Assembly (NCBI GenBank): GCA_958403385.1
Contig: CATXXC010000012.1
Span: 1-64,000, forward strand
Length of the DNA stretch: 64,000 nt
Reading direction: 5' to 3'
Source: an uncultured Collinsella sp.
GTDB lineage: Bacteria > Actinomycetota > Coriobacteriia > Coriobacteriales > Coriobacteriaceae
The position numbers were made by a program, and so were the translations under genes. Of the stretch, positions 35,559 through 44,252 are shown piece after piece. Position 1 is the first letter of the stretch, and every line of letters starts with the position of its first letter. The notes under the pieces are model-generated. The model searched no databases. It saw only the letters and a program-made list of their open reading frames with translations, and had not been told where the DNA came from.

Positions 35559-35582
35559 GTCATTGGGGACGTCCCCAATGAC
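35559..35582. repeat. 24-bp perfect palindrome (interspersed repeat, copy 1)
   Basis: GTCATTGGGGAC and GTCCCCAATGAC form a perfect palindrome followed by TAG. A near copy occurs at 55847-55874, also just past a gene end. It looks like a dispersed intergenic palindrome of this genome. Confidence 0.7.
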
Positions 35583-35668
35583 TAGGTCGGAAAAAATCTC
35601 AAAAAAGTTCTTGCCCTAAGCTGATTCGTCCGTATAATAAACTTCGTTGCTTGAGAGCATGCACCTAT

Positions 35669-35743
35669 TCCTCGGTAGCTCAATGGTAGAGCACGCGGCT
35701 GTTAACCGCGCTGTTGTAGGTTCGAGTCCTACCCGGGGAGCCA
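35669..35743 (+). tRNA. tRNA-Asn (GTT), copy 1
   Basis: Acceptor stem TCCTCGG pairs with CCGGGGA, followed by G and an encoded CCA. The D-arm is GCTCAATGGTAGAGC. The anticodon stem CGCGG/CCGCG encloses the loop CTGTTAA with anticodon GTT. The T-arm GTAGG-TTCGAGT-CCTAC completes the cloverleaf. All stems close. The gene is 75 bases with CCA. Confidence 0.97.
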
Positions 35744-35777
35744 GAATTTCTCAGCCCATTCCGCTGGGCTTTTAAAT

Positions 35778-35852
35778 TCCTCGGTAGCTCAATGGTAGAG
35801 CACGCGGCTGTTAACCGCGCTGTTGTAGGTTCGAGTCCTACCCGGGGAGCCA
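35778..35852 (+). tRNA. tRNA-Asn (GTT), copy 2
   Basis: Identical in all 75 bases to copy 1, with flanking ATT before and G after also shared. It lies 109 bases downstream. The spacer carries a small hairpin AGCCCA-TTCCGC-TGGGCT with TTTT, so each copy may end its own transcript. Confidence 0.97.
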
Positions 35853-35858
35853 GGTTGT

Positions 35859-35889
35859 AAAACCCGTCGCTTATGCGGCGGGTTTTTTC
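35859..35889 (+). terminator. Intrinsic terminator after the tRNA-Asn pair
   Basis: AAAACCCGTCGC and GCGGCGGGTTTT pair around TTAT and are followed by T residues, 6 bases after the second tRNA. Confidence 0.85.
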
Positions 35890-36046
35890 ATGCCGCGACC
35901 ACTTGACTCGAACGTTGCCATATCAACATTTCGTGTCGAGGATGTAATCCCGCGACCCACCACCTCAACATGGCGCGGTCGTTGTAGAATATTGCAATGA
36001 TTGCTCCCACGACATGGTGCCGCGAGCACCAGATAAGGAGATTCTT

Positions 36047-36403
36047 GTGTCTGAGACCATTAACGGCAGCCTGAGCGTCTCGAACGACGTTATTGCCGAT
36101 ATTGCCGGTTATGCCGCGATGACGTGCTATGGCGTCGTCGGTATGGCTGAGCAGCTCCAAGGCGCCGAGAGCGTGCGCCTGCTTGCCGGTCAGCGCCTCC
36201 GCAAGGGCGTGCTTGTCTCCGCCGACGAGAACGGCCTTACGGTCGATCTTCACGTCGTGCTCGAGAACGGCGTCAACATGAAGTCCGTCTGCCACAATCT
36301 TTCGAGCTCCGTTGCCTTCACCCTGCAGGAGATCGCCCAGATCGATCCCGCCAGCCTTAAGATCGGCATCCATATCGACGCGCTCAAGAGCCGTCTGAAC
36401 TAG
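36047..36403 (+). CDS. Asp23/Gls24 family (DUF322) envelope stress protein
   Basis: The 118-residue protein shows the Asp23 family pattern: GSLSVSNDVIADIAGYAAMTCYGVVGMA near the start and LTVDLHVVLENGVNMKSVCHNLSSSVAFTLQEI at the end. GTG 36047 is chosen because AAGGAG lies 6 bases upstream. Members are small membrane-associated or cytoplasmic proteins linked to envelope stress and alkaline shock. The gene lies directly before a fakA-like gene, the usual Gram-positive order (yloU-yloV). Confidence 0.88.
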   Translation: MSETINGSLSVSNDVIADIAGYAAMTCYGVVGMAEQLQGAESVRLLAGQRLRKGVLVSADENGLTVDLHVVLENGVNMKSVCHNLSSSVAFTLQEIAQIDPASLKIGIHIDALKSRLN

Positions 36404-36430
36404 CATCCGAAAACGGAGATTCAAATACCC

Positions 36431-38092
36431 ATGATTGCAAAGACCATTCGCACCTGTTTTCCGATCGCTGCGGCTGCCGTTTCCGACAAGGCCGAGGAGA
36501 TCAACAAGCTCAACGTCTTCCCCGTACCCGATGGCGATACCGGCACCAACATGTCGCTCACGCTCGCCTCGGTGACCAAGGAGCTCTCTGCCCTTCCCGC
36601 CGATGCCGATATGGAGGCCATCGCCGGTGCCATCACCCACGGCTCTCTCATGGGCGCTCGCGGTAACTCCGGCGTTATTACCTCGCAGATTCTTCGCGGC
36701 GTGGCCGAGGGTCTTGTCTCTGCCGACGAGCCTATTACGTCCGCCAACATTGCCTTCGCCTTCCGTCGCGCCGTCAAGGTTGCCTTCCAGGCTGTCCGCA
36801 AGCCCATCGAGGGCACGATCCTCACGGTCCTGCGCGATGTCTCGACCAAGGCCGATGAGTGCGAGAAGAAGAAGTTCTCGGCCGAGGATGCGCTCGATGC
36901 TATCGTCGTCGAGGCGTACCAGTCCGTTGCTCGCACGCCCGACCTGCTGCCCGTTCTGAAGGAGAACGGCGTGGTCGACTCCGGCGCCTTTGGCTTTGCC
37001 ATCTTCCTGGAGAACTTTGTTGCCGCCGCGCTTGGCCGCAGCACCGTTGTCGAGGATTTCTCCGCCACGTTTGATTCCGCTGGCTCTGCCCGCGATGCGG
37101 CCCTTGGTCGCGTTGAGATCGAGGCTAACGACGACTGGGAGGGCTCGGAGTTCCGCTACTGCAACGAGTTCCTCTTTAAGGCCGACGCCCCGTTTGACGA
37201 GGACGAGTGCCTTAAGTTCCTAGGCTCCATGGGCGACTGTGAGCTGCTCGTGGGCGCCTATCCCGACTACAAGATCCATGTGCACTCCAACACCCCCAAC
37301 CTGGTGCTCGAGCACATGCTGCAGCTCGGTCAGATCTATGAGGTCTTTATCCACAACATGGAGATGGAGGCCCACGACCGTACCGCCAAGATCCACGAGG
37401 ATCAGGAAAAGGCCGCCGAGCCCGCCAAGGCGCTGGGCTTTGTCGCCGTTGCCGCCGGTTCCGGCGAGGCCGACATCCTCAAGTCCCTCGGCGTCGACGT
37501 GATCGTGTCCGGTGGCCAGACTATGAATCCCTCGACCGCCGACCTGCTGGGCGCGGTGGACCAGGTCAACGCGACCTCGGTCATCATCTTGCCCAACAAC
37601 GGCAACATCCGCATGGCCGCTGAGGCTGCTGCCTCAGCCTGCACCGACAAGAAGGTCGCCGTCGTTCCCACCAAGACCGTCCCGCAGGCCTTCTCCGCGC
37701 TGTTCGCGGTCCTGCCCGATTCCGAGCTCGAGGATGCCGTCGCCGCCATGGTCGACGCCATCAGCGAGGTCCGCGATGGCGAGGTCACCCGCGCCGTGCG
37801 CGACTCCAGTGCCTCTGACGGTTCTCCGATTCACTCCGGTGACGTCATGGGTATCATCGCCGGCTCCATCGACGTGGTCGGCTCCGACGTGAAGCAGGTC
37901 ACGCTCGACTGCATCAACCGCATGCAGGAGGAAGAGGAGGGCGACGCGCTGACGATTCTGGCCGGCGAGGAGCTGTCCGATGAGGCCTTCCAGGAGATCG
38001 TCGACGCTATCGAGGAGGCTCAGCCCGATCTGGAGATTGACGCCCATCGTGGCGAGCAGCCGCTCTATCCCGTGATCTTCTCGATCGAGTAG
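36431..38092 (+). CDS. fakA: DAK2-domain fatty-acid kinase catalytic subunit, FakA-like (YloV)
   Basis: An N-terminal DhaL-type kinase domain begins KLNVFPVPDGDTGTNMSLTL, which holds the ATP and magnesium Asp residues, followed by GSLMGARGNSGVI. The C-terminal half is the FakA-type middle and C-terminal domain (VISDGGQTMNPST-like 'VDVIVSGGQTMNPSTADLL'). FakA phosphorylates fatty acids bound by FakB for phospholipid synthesis. The 553 residues are typical. It lies between the asp23-like gene and recG, the order seen in Firmicutes, and 10 bases before recG. Confidence 0.9.
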   Translation: MIAKTIRTCFPIAAAAVSDKAEEINKLNVFPVPDGDTGTNMSLTLASVTKELSALPADADMEAIAGAITHGSLMGARGNSGVITSQILRGVAEGLVSADEPITSANIAFAFRRAVKVAFQAVRKPIEGTILTVLRDVSTKADECEKKKFSAEDALDAIVVEAYQSVARTPDLLPVLKENGVVDSGAFGFAIFLENFVAAALGRSTVVEDFSATFDSAGSARDAALGRVEIEANDDWEGSEFRYCNEFLFKADAPFDEDECLKFLGSMGDCELLVGAYPDYKIHVHSNTPNLVLEHMLQLGQIYEVFIHNMEMEAHDRTAKIHEDQEKAAEPAKALGFVAVAAGSGEADILKSLGVDVIVSGGQTMNPSTADLLGAVDQVNATSVIILPNNGNIRMAAEAAASACTDKKVAVVPTKTVPQAFSALFAVLPDSELEDAVAAMVDAISEVRDGEVTRAVRDSSASDGSPIHSGDVMGIIAGSIDVVGSDVKQVTLDCINRMQEEEEGDALTILAGEELSDEAFQEIVDAIEEAQPDLEIDAHRGEQPLYPVIFSIE

Positions 38093-38102
38093 GCAACTGC
38101 CC

Positions 38103-40280
38103 ATGTCCGAGCTGTGCTCCGTGCCGCGCGTCTCGGAGCGCTTTGCCCAGAGCAATGCGCTCGACGAGGATATCGCGCGACTCAAATATGTTTCGGGTAA
38201 ACGTGAGGAGGCCCTTCGCCGTCTGGGAATTCGGACGGTGGGGGACCTCCTTCTCCATATCCCTCATCGATACCTCGACTTTACCCGTTCGTGGTCCATC
38301 GAGATGGCGCCCATCGGTACCGTGTGCACCATCATCGCCACGGTCGACCGCATCGTCCAAAAGCAGCCGCGTCCGCGCATGCAGGTGACCGAGGTATCGC
38401 TGGTGGACGAGACGGGCGTGTTGCAGGTCGCCTTTTTCCGCCAGCCCTGGATTGCCCAGCAGCTTAAGCAGGGCGACCGCCTGGCCGTGATGGGCAAGGT
38501 CGAGTTTGCCTACGGCTTTAAGCAGATGGCCTCGCCCCACTTTGAAAAGCTCGAGGACGGGCGCGCCGCAGGTACCATTCTGCCGGTCCATTACGTGAGC
38601 GATGGCGTGAGCCAGGCGTGGATGCGCCGCATCGTAAGCGGCGCGCTCGAGGTCGTCGGCAATCCGTTCGATCCGATTCCCGCGCCGCTGCGCGCAAAGC
38701 GGAAGCTCATGAGCAATGCCCGCGCGTTGCGTTCGATCCACTTTCCCTCGAGCATGGCTGAGCGCGACATCGCACGCCGGCGTCTTGCCTACGAGGAGTG
38801 CCTCTACCTGCAGCTGGCGCTGCGTCTGCGCAACGACGGCGGCCTGGTCGATGTGGTGCCCTATGCCCACACCGCGGGCGAGCATCTGGGCGCGCTTAAA
38901 CAGGCCCTTCCGTTTTCGCTGAGCGACGAGCAGGAGGCCGCATTCCAAGACATCCTGCATGACATGTGCGATGGCGGGCGCGTGATGAACCGTCTGCTGC
39001 TGGGCGATGTCGGTACCGGTAAGACCGCCGTTGCCGCCTGCGCGCTGGCTGTGGCTGCCGATAGCGGCACGCAGGCCTGTGTTATGGCGCCCACGGGCGT
39101 GCTGGCGCGCCAATATGCCGATAAGACCGGCCCTCTGCTCTCTCAGGCCGGCATGTCCTGGGCGCTTCTGACGGGTGCCACGCCGGCCGTAGAGCGCGAG
39201 CGCATTCATGCCCAGCTGGAATCGGGCGAGCTCGACGTGCTCTTTGGCACCCACGCGGTGCTTTCAGATAACGTTGCGTTCAAGCATCTGTCGCTCGTGG
39301 TCATCGATGAACAGCACCGGTTTGGTGTGGGCCAACGTAACGCCCTGCGCGCCAAGGGCCCGGGTGCCGATCTGCTCGTTATGACGGCGACGCCCATCCC
39401 GCGTACGCTGGCGCTTTCGGTCTACGGCGATCTGGACACGAGCATCATCCGCCATCGGCCCGTTCCTGGCGCTGGCGTGACGACACGCGTGCTCACCGAG
39501 TCGAGCCGCGACCTCGCCTATGGCGCCATCCGCGAGGCGCATGCAAAGGGCCAGCAGGCTTACGTGATTTGCCCACTTGTGGAGCCGAGTGATTCAGCCG
39601 ATGAGCTGGAGGACGTGCCCGGTATCGCCCGCGACGACGAGGGCCGCGTGACGGTCCCCGTGCCGCTGCACGATACGGCGACCGAGCTCGATCGCCTGCG
39701 TCTGGCGTTGCCGGGTCTTGCCGTCGAGCGCCTTCACGGTCGCATGCCAGCGGGGGAGAAGGACCGCGTGATCGATGCCTTCAAGCGTGGCGAGATCGAC
39801 GTGCTCGTCTCGACTACGGTGGTCGAGGTGGGCGTTGACGTGCCCAATGCCACCGTCATGGTCATCGAAAACGGCGAGCGCTTTGGTTTGGCTGCCCTGC
39901 ACCAGCTGCGAGGCCGCGTGGGCCGTGGCGGCGTGTCGGGCACGTGCCTGGTCATGACGCACTCCAAGGGCAACGGCGGCGCATCGGCGGCGCAAGATCG
40001 TCTGCAATCGCTCGAAAAAACCTCGGATGGCTTTACGCTCGCCCAGATGGACCTGCGTCTGCGCCACGAGGGCGAAATCCTGGGGTACCGTCAGCATGGC
40101 GGTGTGACCCTGCGCTTTGTCGACCTGGATGCCGACGAGGAGCTGATCGAGTGGGCCCATTTGGACGCGGTCGAGCTCTTGCGGTATGCTTGCAACCTTG
40201 ACTCTGTGGCGACGCGCCCTCTGCGCGATGCGGTCGCCATGCGATATCGACACATATTTAAGGAGGTCAGCGGAGGATGA
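38103..40280 (+). CDS. recG: ATP-dependent DNA helicase RecG
   Basis: RecG remodels stalled replication forks and branched DNA. An N-terminal wedge (OB-fold) domain precedes the superfamily 2 helicase motifs: LLLGDVGTGKTAVAA (Walker A), VVIDEQHRFGVGQR (DEQH box), TATPIPRTLALSVYGDLD and the C-terminal RVGRGGVSGTC. The 725 residues are full length. ATG 38103 follows fakA by 10 bases. The last codons overlap rsmD by 4 bases. Confidence 0.95.
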   Translation: MSELCSVPRVSERFAQSNALDEDIARLKYVSGKREEALRRLGIRTVGDLLLHIPHRYLDFTRSWSIEMAPIGTVCTIIATVDRIVQKQPRPRMQVTEVSLVDETGVLQVAFFRQPWIAQQLKQGDRLAVMGKVEFAYGFKQMASPHFEKLEDGRAAGTILPVHYVSDGVSQAWMRRIVSGALEVVGNPFDPIPAPLRAKRKLMSNARALRSIHFPSSMAERDIARRRLAYEECLYLQLALRLRNDGGLVDVVPYAHTAGEHLGALKQALPFSLSDEQEAAFQDILHDMCDGGRVMNRLLLGDVGTGKTAVAACALAVAADSGTQACVMAPTGVLARQYADKTGPLLSQAGMSWALLTGATPAVERERIHAQLESGELDVLFGTHAVLSDNVAFKHLSLVVIDEQHRFGVGQRNALRAKGPGADLLVMTATPIPRTLALSVYGDLDTSIIRHRPVPGAGVTTRVLTESSRDLAYGAIREAHAKGQQAYVICPLVEPSDSADELEDVPGIARDDEGRVTVPVPLHDTATELDRLRLALPGLAVERLHGRMPAGEKDRVIDAFKRGEIDVLVSTTVVEVGVDVPNATVMVIENGERFGLAALHQLRGRVGRGGVSGTCLVMTHSKGNGGASAAQDRLQSLEKTSDGFTLAQMDLRLRHEGEILGYRQHGGVTLRFVDLDADEELIEWAHLDAVELLRYACNLDSVATRPLRDAVAMRYRHIFKEVSGG

Positions 40281-40921
40281 GAATCATCGGCGGCGAATGG
40301 CGCGGTCGTAAGATCGAGGAGCCCCGTGGTCGCGATGTCACCCGCCCCACGACCGATCGCGTGCGCGAGGCATGCGCATCTATGGTCATGTCGGCATTCG
40401 ACTTCGATCTGGACGAGGTCCGTGTGCTGGACGCCTTTGGCGGCTCCGGTGCCTTAGGGTTAGAGATGCTCTCTCGTGGGGCCCGCTCGCTCACGACGTT
40501 TGAGATCGATCGCAACGCCGCGCGGCTCATTACCAAGAATATCGAGTCGCTCTGCCGTGACCGTGCGCGTTGGCGCGTGGTCACGGGCGACATGCTGGTG
40601 AGTGCCTCGCGCGGTCGTGTACCAGGCGGCCCCTTTGATCTGGTCCTGCTCGACCCGCCCTATGCTTTTGGTGCCGAGCCGGTCGAGGAGCTGCTGCAGG
40701 ACCTGGCTCAGCAGGGTATGCTTGCGTCTGGCGCTTACGCCCTGTTTGAGCATGCCGCCGCCGATGCGGGCGCGCATCCGGCAGGCTTTGAGACTGTACG
40801 TGAGAAGCGCTACGGCATTACCTCGGTCGACCTGCTCCGTTGGGTCGGCGATAGCAAGGACGGCGGCACTGATGCTAACGAAAATGACGAGGCAGTATCC
40901 CCGGAGGACGCCCATGAGTGA
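40277..40921 (+). CDS. rsmD: 16S rRNA (guanine-966-N2)-methyltransferase
   Basis: RsmD methylates G966 of 16S rRNA using S-adenosylmethionine. The start MRIIGGEWRGRKIEEP is the family signature. The SAM-binding loop VLDAFGGSGALGLEMLSRG and the catalytic LVLLDPPYAFG (DPPY) are intact. The 214 residues include a short acidic C-terminal tail. It starts inside the recG stop and overlaps coaD, the classical rsmD-coaD pairing. Confidence 0.94.
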   Translation: MRIIGGEWRGRKIEEPRGRDVTRPTTDRVREACASMVMSAFDFDLDEVRVLDAFGGSGALGLEMLSRGARSLTTFEIDRNAARLITKNIESLCRDRARWRVVTGDMLVSASRGRVPGGPFDLVLLDPPYAFGAEPVEELLQDLAQQGMLASGAYALFEHAAADAGAHPAGFETVREKRYGITSVDLLRWVGDSKDGGTDANENDEAVSPEDAHE

Positions 40922-41411
40922 CACTATTAATCGCGTGATCGTCCCGGGCACCTTCGATCCCATCACGTTTGGCCATATCGATGTGATCCGCCGCGCCCGC
41001 CGCATCTTTCCCAGCGTGATCGTCGCCGTGGCCGAGTCGCAGGGTAAAAACGGTGTGGGCACCACGTTTATGCTCGATGAGCGCGTGGCGCTGGCCCGCG
41101 AGGCGCTCGGTGATATCGACGGCGTCGAGGTCCTGCCCTTTACCGGCCTCTTGGTCGACTTCGCTCGTGAGCAGGGGGCGGGGGCCGTGGTCAAGGGTCT
41201 GCGCGCCATGACCGACTTTGAGTATGAGCTGCAGCAGGCCGACCTTAACTATCGCCTGGATAGCGAGCTGGAGTCCATCTTTGTCATGAGTGCGCCGCAG
41301 TACGGCTATATCTCGAGCTCGGTCGTTCGCCAGATCGCCTCGCTCGGCAGTGACGTATCGACGTTTGTCCCGTCCAACGTGGTCGAAGCGCTCAAACATC
41401 GCTTTTCGTGA
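40914..41411 (+). CDS. coaD: Phosphopantetheine adenylyltransferase
   Basis: CoaD makes dephospho-CoA from 4'-phosphopantetheine and ATP. VIVPGTFDPITFGHIDVI carries the nucleotidyltransferase TxGH motif (here TFGH). VVKGLRAMTDFEYELQQADLN and GYISSSVVRQIASLG complete the hexameric enzyme's signature. The 165 residues are typical. ATG 40914 is preceded by GGAGGA and overlaps the rsmD stop by 8 bases. It supplies cofactor for the acyl carrier protein encoded downstream. Confidence 0.95.
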   Translation: MSDTINRVIVPGTFDPITFGHIDVIRRARRIFPSVIVAVAESQGKNGVGTTFMLDERVALAREALGDIDGVEVLPFTGLLVDFAREQGAGAVVKGLRAMTDFEYELQQADLNYRLDSELESIFVMSAPQYGYISSSVVRQIASLGSDVSTFVPSNVVEALKHRFS

Positions 41412-41479
41412 CGTTTCTTATTGCCTGGTGGCATGTGGTAAACTAGCACGATGATATGTTACCTATGAAAGGAGACCGG

Positions 41480-41977
41480 ATGCCGGGCGAGAATTTTCCT
41501 GGCGATAGGATCGTCAGCTTGGTCGATGAGCTCGAAGGGCTGATCGAGGAAGCCAAGCCGCCTTTCGGCAAGAACGCTCAGTTCAAGGTCATCGACGCCG
41601 ACGTGTTCTTCAACATCCTCGACGAGATCCGCATGAGCTATCCCGAGGAGTGGCAGAAGTCCCGCCGTATCCTTAAGGAGCGCGAGGAGCTTATGGCTTC
41701 CGCCGCCGCTCAGGCCGATTCCATCATCGCCGACGCTCAGCAGCAGGCCCTCACCATTGCCGGTGAGCAGGAGATCGTCCGCCTTGCGCAGCAGCAGGCC
41801 GACGACATCCGCGATCGTGCCCAGCAGTACGAGCGTGAGACGCGTTATGCTGCCGAGGACTACGCAGAGCAGGTCTTTACGCACCTGGAGGAGAACCTCA
41901 AGAGCCTGACCGGCACCGTTACCCGTTGCCGTCAGCAGCTCAACGAGGGTGCCGCCCAGCAGAATGGTCAGTGGTAA
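41480..41977 (+). CDS. DivIVA-like coiled-coil protein (SepIVA-like)
   Basis: The N-terminal part (IVSLVDELEGLIEEAKPPF and VIDADVFFNILDEIRMSYPEEW) is followed by a long Gln/Ala/Glu-rich coiled coil (about 70-155). This is the build of mycobacterial SepIVA (Rv2927c), a septum and polar-growth factor, and the gene order before a DUF177 gene and rnc-smc matches actinobacteria. ATG 41480 is chosen for the AAAGGAG upstream. The stop overlaps the next ATG by one base. It probably works at the membrane during division. Confidence 0.7.
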   Translation: MPGENFPGDRIVSLVDELEGLIEEAKPPFGKNAQFKVIDADVFFNILDEIRMSYPEEWQKSRRILKEREELMASAAAQADSIIADAQQQALTIAGEQEIVRLAQQQADDIRDRAQQYERETRYAAEDYAEQVFTHLEENLKSLTGTVTRCRQQLNEGAAQQNGQW

Positions 41978-42531
41978 TGGCTGAGTTCCCGAGCGTTACC
42001 GTCGATCTTTCCGAGCAGCTCGAGTTTCCTGGAGATTCGTATCCGCTGACCGGTAAGGTCGATGTCGCCACCTACACGGTGGGCGAGAAGGAGTACCAGC
42101 TTCAGGACGGCATTGACTACGACGTTGTCTTTACCAATGCCGGTACCGGTGTCTTGCTCACGGGCATGGTCCGCGCGCACGCCACCGGCGAGTGCGACCG
42201 TTGCCTGGAGCCCGCCTCGTTTGATATCGCTGGCGAGATCGAGGAGTTCTACCTCTTTGAGGAGCCCGAGGATCCCGAGGCCTACGAGGATGGCTACGAG
42301 CTCCTGGGTGAGGACCGCATCGTCGATCTGGGCGAGCCCATCAATGACGCGGTCGTTATGGACACGCCGTTTGTGGTGCTTTGCAAGCCCGATTGTCGCG
42401 GCCTGTGCCCCACTTGCGGTTGCAATCTCAACGTCGAGCAATGCGATTGCGCCGCCCAGGCAGAGGCGGAATGGGCCGCTGCCACGGAAAATCCATTTGC
42501 AGCATTGAAGAATCTCAAGCTTGATGAGTAA
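41977..42531 (+). CDS. DUF177 (YceD) protein, linked to rRNA and L32 expression
   Basis: The 184-residue protein shows the DUF177 pattern: VRAHATGECDRCLEPA with a CxxC pair, and the C-terminal LCKPDCRGLCPTCGCNLN that adds further Cys for metal binding. In bacteria and plastids, YceD relatives take part in 23S rRNA accumulation and nearly always sit directly before rpmF, as here. ATG 41977 shares a base with the previous stop (TAATG). Confidence 0.88.
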   Translation: MAEFPSVTVDLSEQLEFPGDSYPLTGKVDVATYTVGEKEYQLQDGIDYDVVFTNAGTGVLLTGMVRAHATGECDRCLEPASFDIAGEIEEFYLFEEPEDPEAYEDGYELLGEDRIVDLGEPINDAVVMDTPFVVLCKPDCRGLCPTCGCNLNVEQCDCAAQAEAEWAAATENPFAALKNLKLDE

Positions 42532-42595
42532 AACTGTGGTAGTATCGCTACTTGCGCGTAATCGCCACACTGGATAGTTCATAAGGAAGGTCACT

Positions 42596-42775
42596 ATGCC
42601 CGTACCTAAACAAAAGCAGGGTCGTATCCGCACTCACACCCGTCGTTCCGCCAACATGAAGATCTCGGCTGCGGCTCAGTCCACGTGCCCCCGTTGCGGC
42701 GCTGTTAAGCTTCCGCACCACGTGTGCCCCAGCTGCGGTTTCTACAAGGACCGCGAGGTTATCGTTACCGAGTAA
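42596..42775 (+). CDS. rpmF: 50S ribosomal protein L32
   Basis: A 59-residue frame that begins MPVPKQKQGRIRTHTRRS, the L32 N-terminus, and carries the zinc ribbon CPRCGAVKLPHHVCPSCG (two CxxC pairs) of the zinc-binding L32 form. AAGGAAGG precedes the ATG. It follows the DUF177 gene, as is normal, and is separated from plsX by a hairpin with a T-run. Confidence 0.96.
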   Translation: MPVPKQKQGRIRTHTRRSANMKISAAAQSTCPRCGAVKLPHHVCPSCGFYKDREVIVTE

Positions 42776-42815
42776 CGGTATACTCTGGATGCGATGCCGT
42801 TCCAAATGGAACCAC

Positions 42816-42846
42816 AATGGCCGGCTCAATGAGTCGGCCATTTTTG
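42816..42846 (+). terminator. Terminator or attenuator between rpmF and plsX
   Basis: AATGGCCG pairs with CGGCCATT around GCTCAATGAGT, followed by TTTTG. It ends only 16 bases before the plsX ATG, so it could limit read-through from rpmF into lipid synthesis genes. Confidence 0.65.
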
Positions 42847-42862
42847 TATAAGGAGCTTGTAT

Positions 42863-43882
42863 ATGAGTAACGTTCGCGTTTGTGTAGACGTTGTGGGCGG
42901 AGACGAGAAACCTCAGGTTGTTCTCGATGGTATCGAGGCTGCGCTTGCCGCCGATCCCGATATCGAGGTCTTGGCAGCTGGCCCCGCCGAAATCGTCAAT
43001 CCCTTTGCCGCCTCCCATGCGCGCGTCGAGGCCCTGGAGGCACCCGACGTTATCGCCATGGATGACGATCCCATTCGCGCCGTGATGACCAAACGCAAGT
43101 CTTCGATTGTGCTGTCGTGCCGCGCCATCAAGAAGGGCAATGCGGATGCGTTCTTTTCTGCCGGCTCGACCGGTGCCATGACCGCTGCCGCCACCGCCTA
43201 TGTGACGCCGTTTAGGTATCAGGCCGAAGGCAAGAAGCAGCCGGTGCGCCCCTGTCTGACCAATGCGCTGCCCAATCGCGCCGGCGGTCTGACGGTGCTG
43301 TGCGATATGGGCGCCAACCCCGATGTCGAGGTCGATGACATGGTACGTTTTGCCCAGATGGGTAGCGCCTATGCCCGCGTCGTCCTGGGCATCGAGCATC
43401 CCCGCGTGGGCCTGCTTGCCAACGGCACCGAGGACGAGAAGGGCTCCAACTTCACCAAGGCCTGTTTCCCTGCTATGAAGGCCGCCGTTCCCGGCTTTGT
43501 TGGTAACTGCGAGGGCACCGACCTCACCTCAGGTAACTTCGATGTCGTCGTTGCCGATGGCATGTCGGGCAACATCGCGCTCAAGGCCACTGAGGGCGCT
43601 GCTAAGTTTTTGCTGCAGGAACTCAAGGGCGTCTTTATGTCTTCGCTTGGCACCAAGATCGCCGCACTGCTCATCAAAAAGCAGATGCGCGAGATTAAGG
43701 CCAAGCTCTCTGGCGACGCCAAGGGCGGCGCGATTCTTTTGGGCCTGCGCGGCGTGGTCCTGATCGGCCATGGTGCCACCTCGGTCGAGGCTGTCAAAAA
43801 CGGTACGCTCGCGGCGGCCGAAGCCGTGCGCGCCGGGCTGGTCGAGAATGTCGCCAACTCTATGGACGGTATCGTTTTATAA
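42863..43882 (+). CDS. plsX: Phosphate acyltransferase PlsX
   Basis: PlsX makes acyl-phosphate from acyl-ACP for glycerolipid synthesis. Family blocks seen: RVCVDVVGGDEKPQVVLDGI at the N-terminus, FFSAGSTGAMTAAATAYV, LCDMGANPDVEVDDMVRFAQMGSAYARVVLG and GNCEGTDLTSGNFDVVVADGMSGNIALKATEG. The 339 residues are full length. ATG 42863 has AAGGAG upstream; a TTG two codons earlier is less likely. The usual Asp of DAMGGD reads VDVVGGD here, and acpP follows after a palindrome. Confidence 0.94.
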   Translation: MSNVRVCVDVVGGDEKPQVVLDGIEAALAADPDIEVLAAGPAEIVNPFAASHARVEALEAPDVIAMDDDPIRAVMTKRKSSIVLSCRAIKKGNADAFFSAGSTGAMTAAATAYVTPFRYQAEGKKQPVRPCLTNALPNRAGGLTVLCDMGANPDVEVDDMVRFAQMGSAYARVVLGIEHPRVGLLANGTEDEKGSNFTKACFPAMKAAVPGFVGNCEGTDLTSGNFDVVVADGMSGNIALKATEGAAKFLLQELKGVFMSSLGTKIAALLIKKQMREIKAKLSGDAKGGAILLGLRGVVLIGHGATSVEAVKNGTLAAAEAVRAGLVENVANSMDGIVL

Positions 43883-43947
43883 GAGCGAGTTAGAGCGCTG
43901 TTATGTGCTTCGCGGCGCACGTCGTGGGGTAGAATCAGAACCGTGTC

Positions 43948-43967
43948 TTGGTACCGCCCGGGCGGTA
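43948..43967 (+). promoter_or_regulatory. 20-bp perfect palindrome upstream of acpP
   Basis: GGTACCGCCC and GGGCGGTACC form a perfect palindrome 40 bases before the acpP ATG, followed by ATTCTTTT. A TAGAAT -10-like box lies at 43928-43933, so the palindrome is just past the likely start of transcription. Either an operator or a weak terminator. Confidence 0.5.
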
Positions 43968-44006
43968 CCATTCTTTTGGTATTCATGCACTATGAGAGGA
44001 AGCGCT

Positions 44007-44249
44007 ATGGACCGCTCCGAAATCTTCGACAAGATCGCCGAGGTCACTGCTGACGTTCTGGGCGTCGATGTTGCCGAAATTAGCGAGGAGACCACCTTTG
44101 ACGACCTCGATGCCAACTCGCTCGAGCGCCTGCAGCTGGTTACGGCTATCGAGGACGAGTTCAACCTCGAGATCGATGACGAGACCCTGCTCTCGCTCAG
44201 CTCTGTCGCCGACGCCGTCGACGCTATCGAAGCTGCCAAGGAGGCCTAA
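44007..44249 (+). CDS. acpP: Acyl carrier protein
   Basis: The 80-residue acidic protein has the four-helix ACP pattern: MDRSEIFDKIAEVTADVLGV, then DDLDANSLERLQLVTAIEDEFNLEIDDE. The phosphopantetheine-carrying Ser lies in the NSLE box; the usual preceding Asp is Asn here. ATG 44007 is preceded by GAGAGGAAG. It carries acyl chains in fatty acid synthesis and sits between plsX and rnc, which starts 3 bases after it. Confidence 0.94.
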   Translation: MDRSEIFDKIAEVTADVLGVDVAEISEETTFDDLDANSLERLQLVTAIEDEFNLEIDDETLLSLSSVADAVDAIEAAKEA

Positions 44250-44252
44250 GTC

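Noticed and set aside
35669..35852. An integration site with att repeats at the tRNA-Asn genes
   Set aside because: The repeat is the whole tRNA gene in tandem, with no integrase gene or truncated 3' copy nearby.
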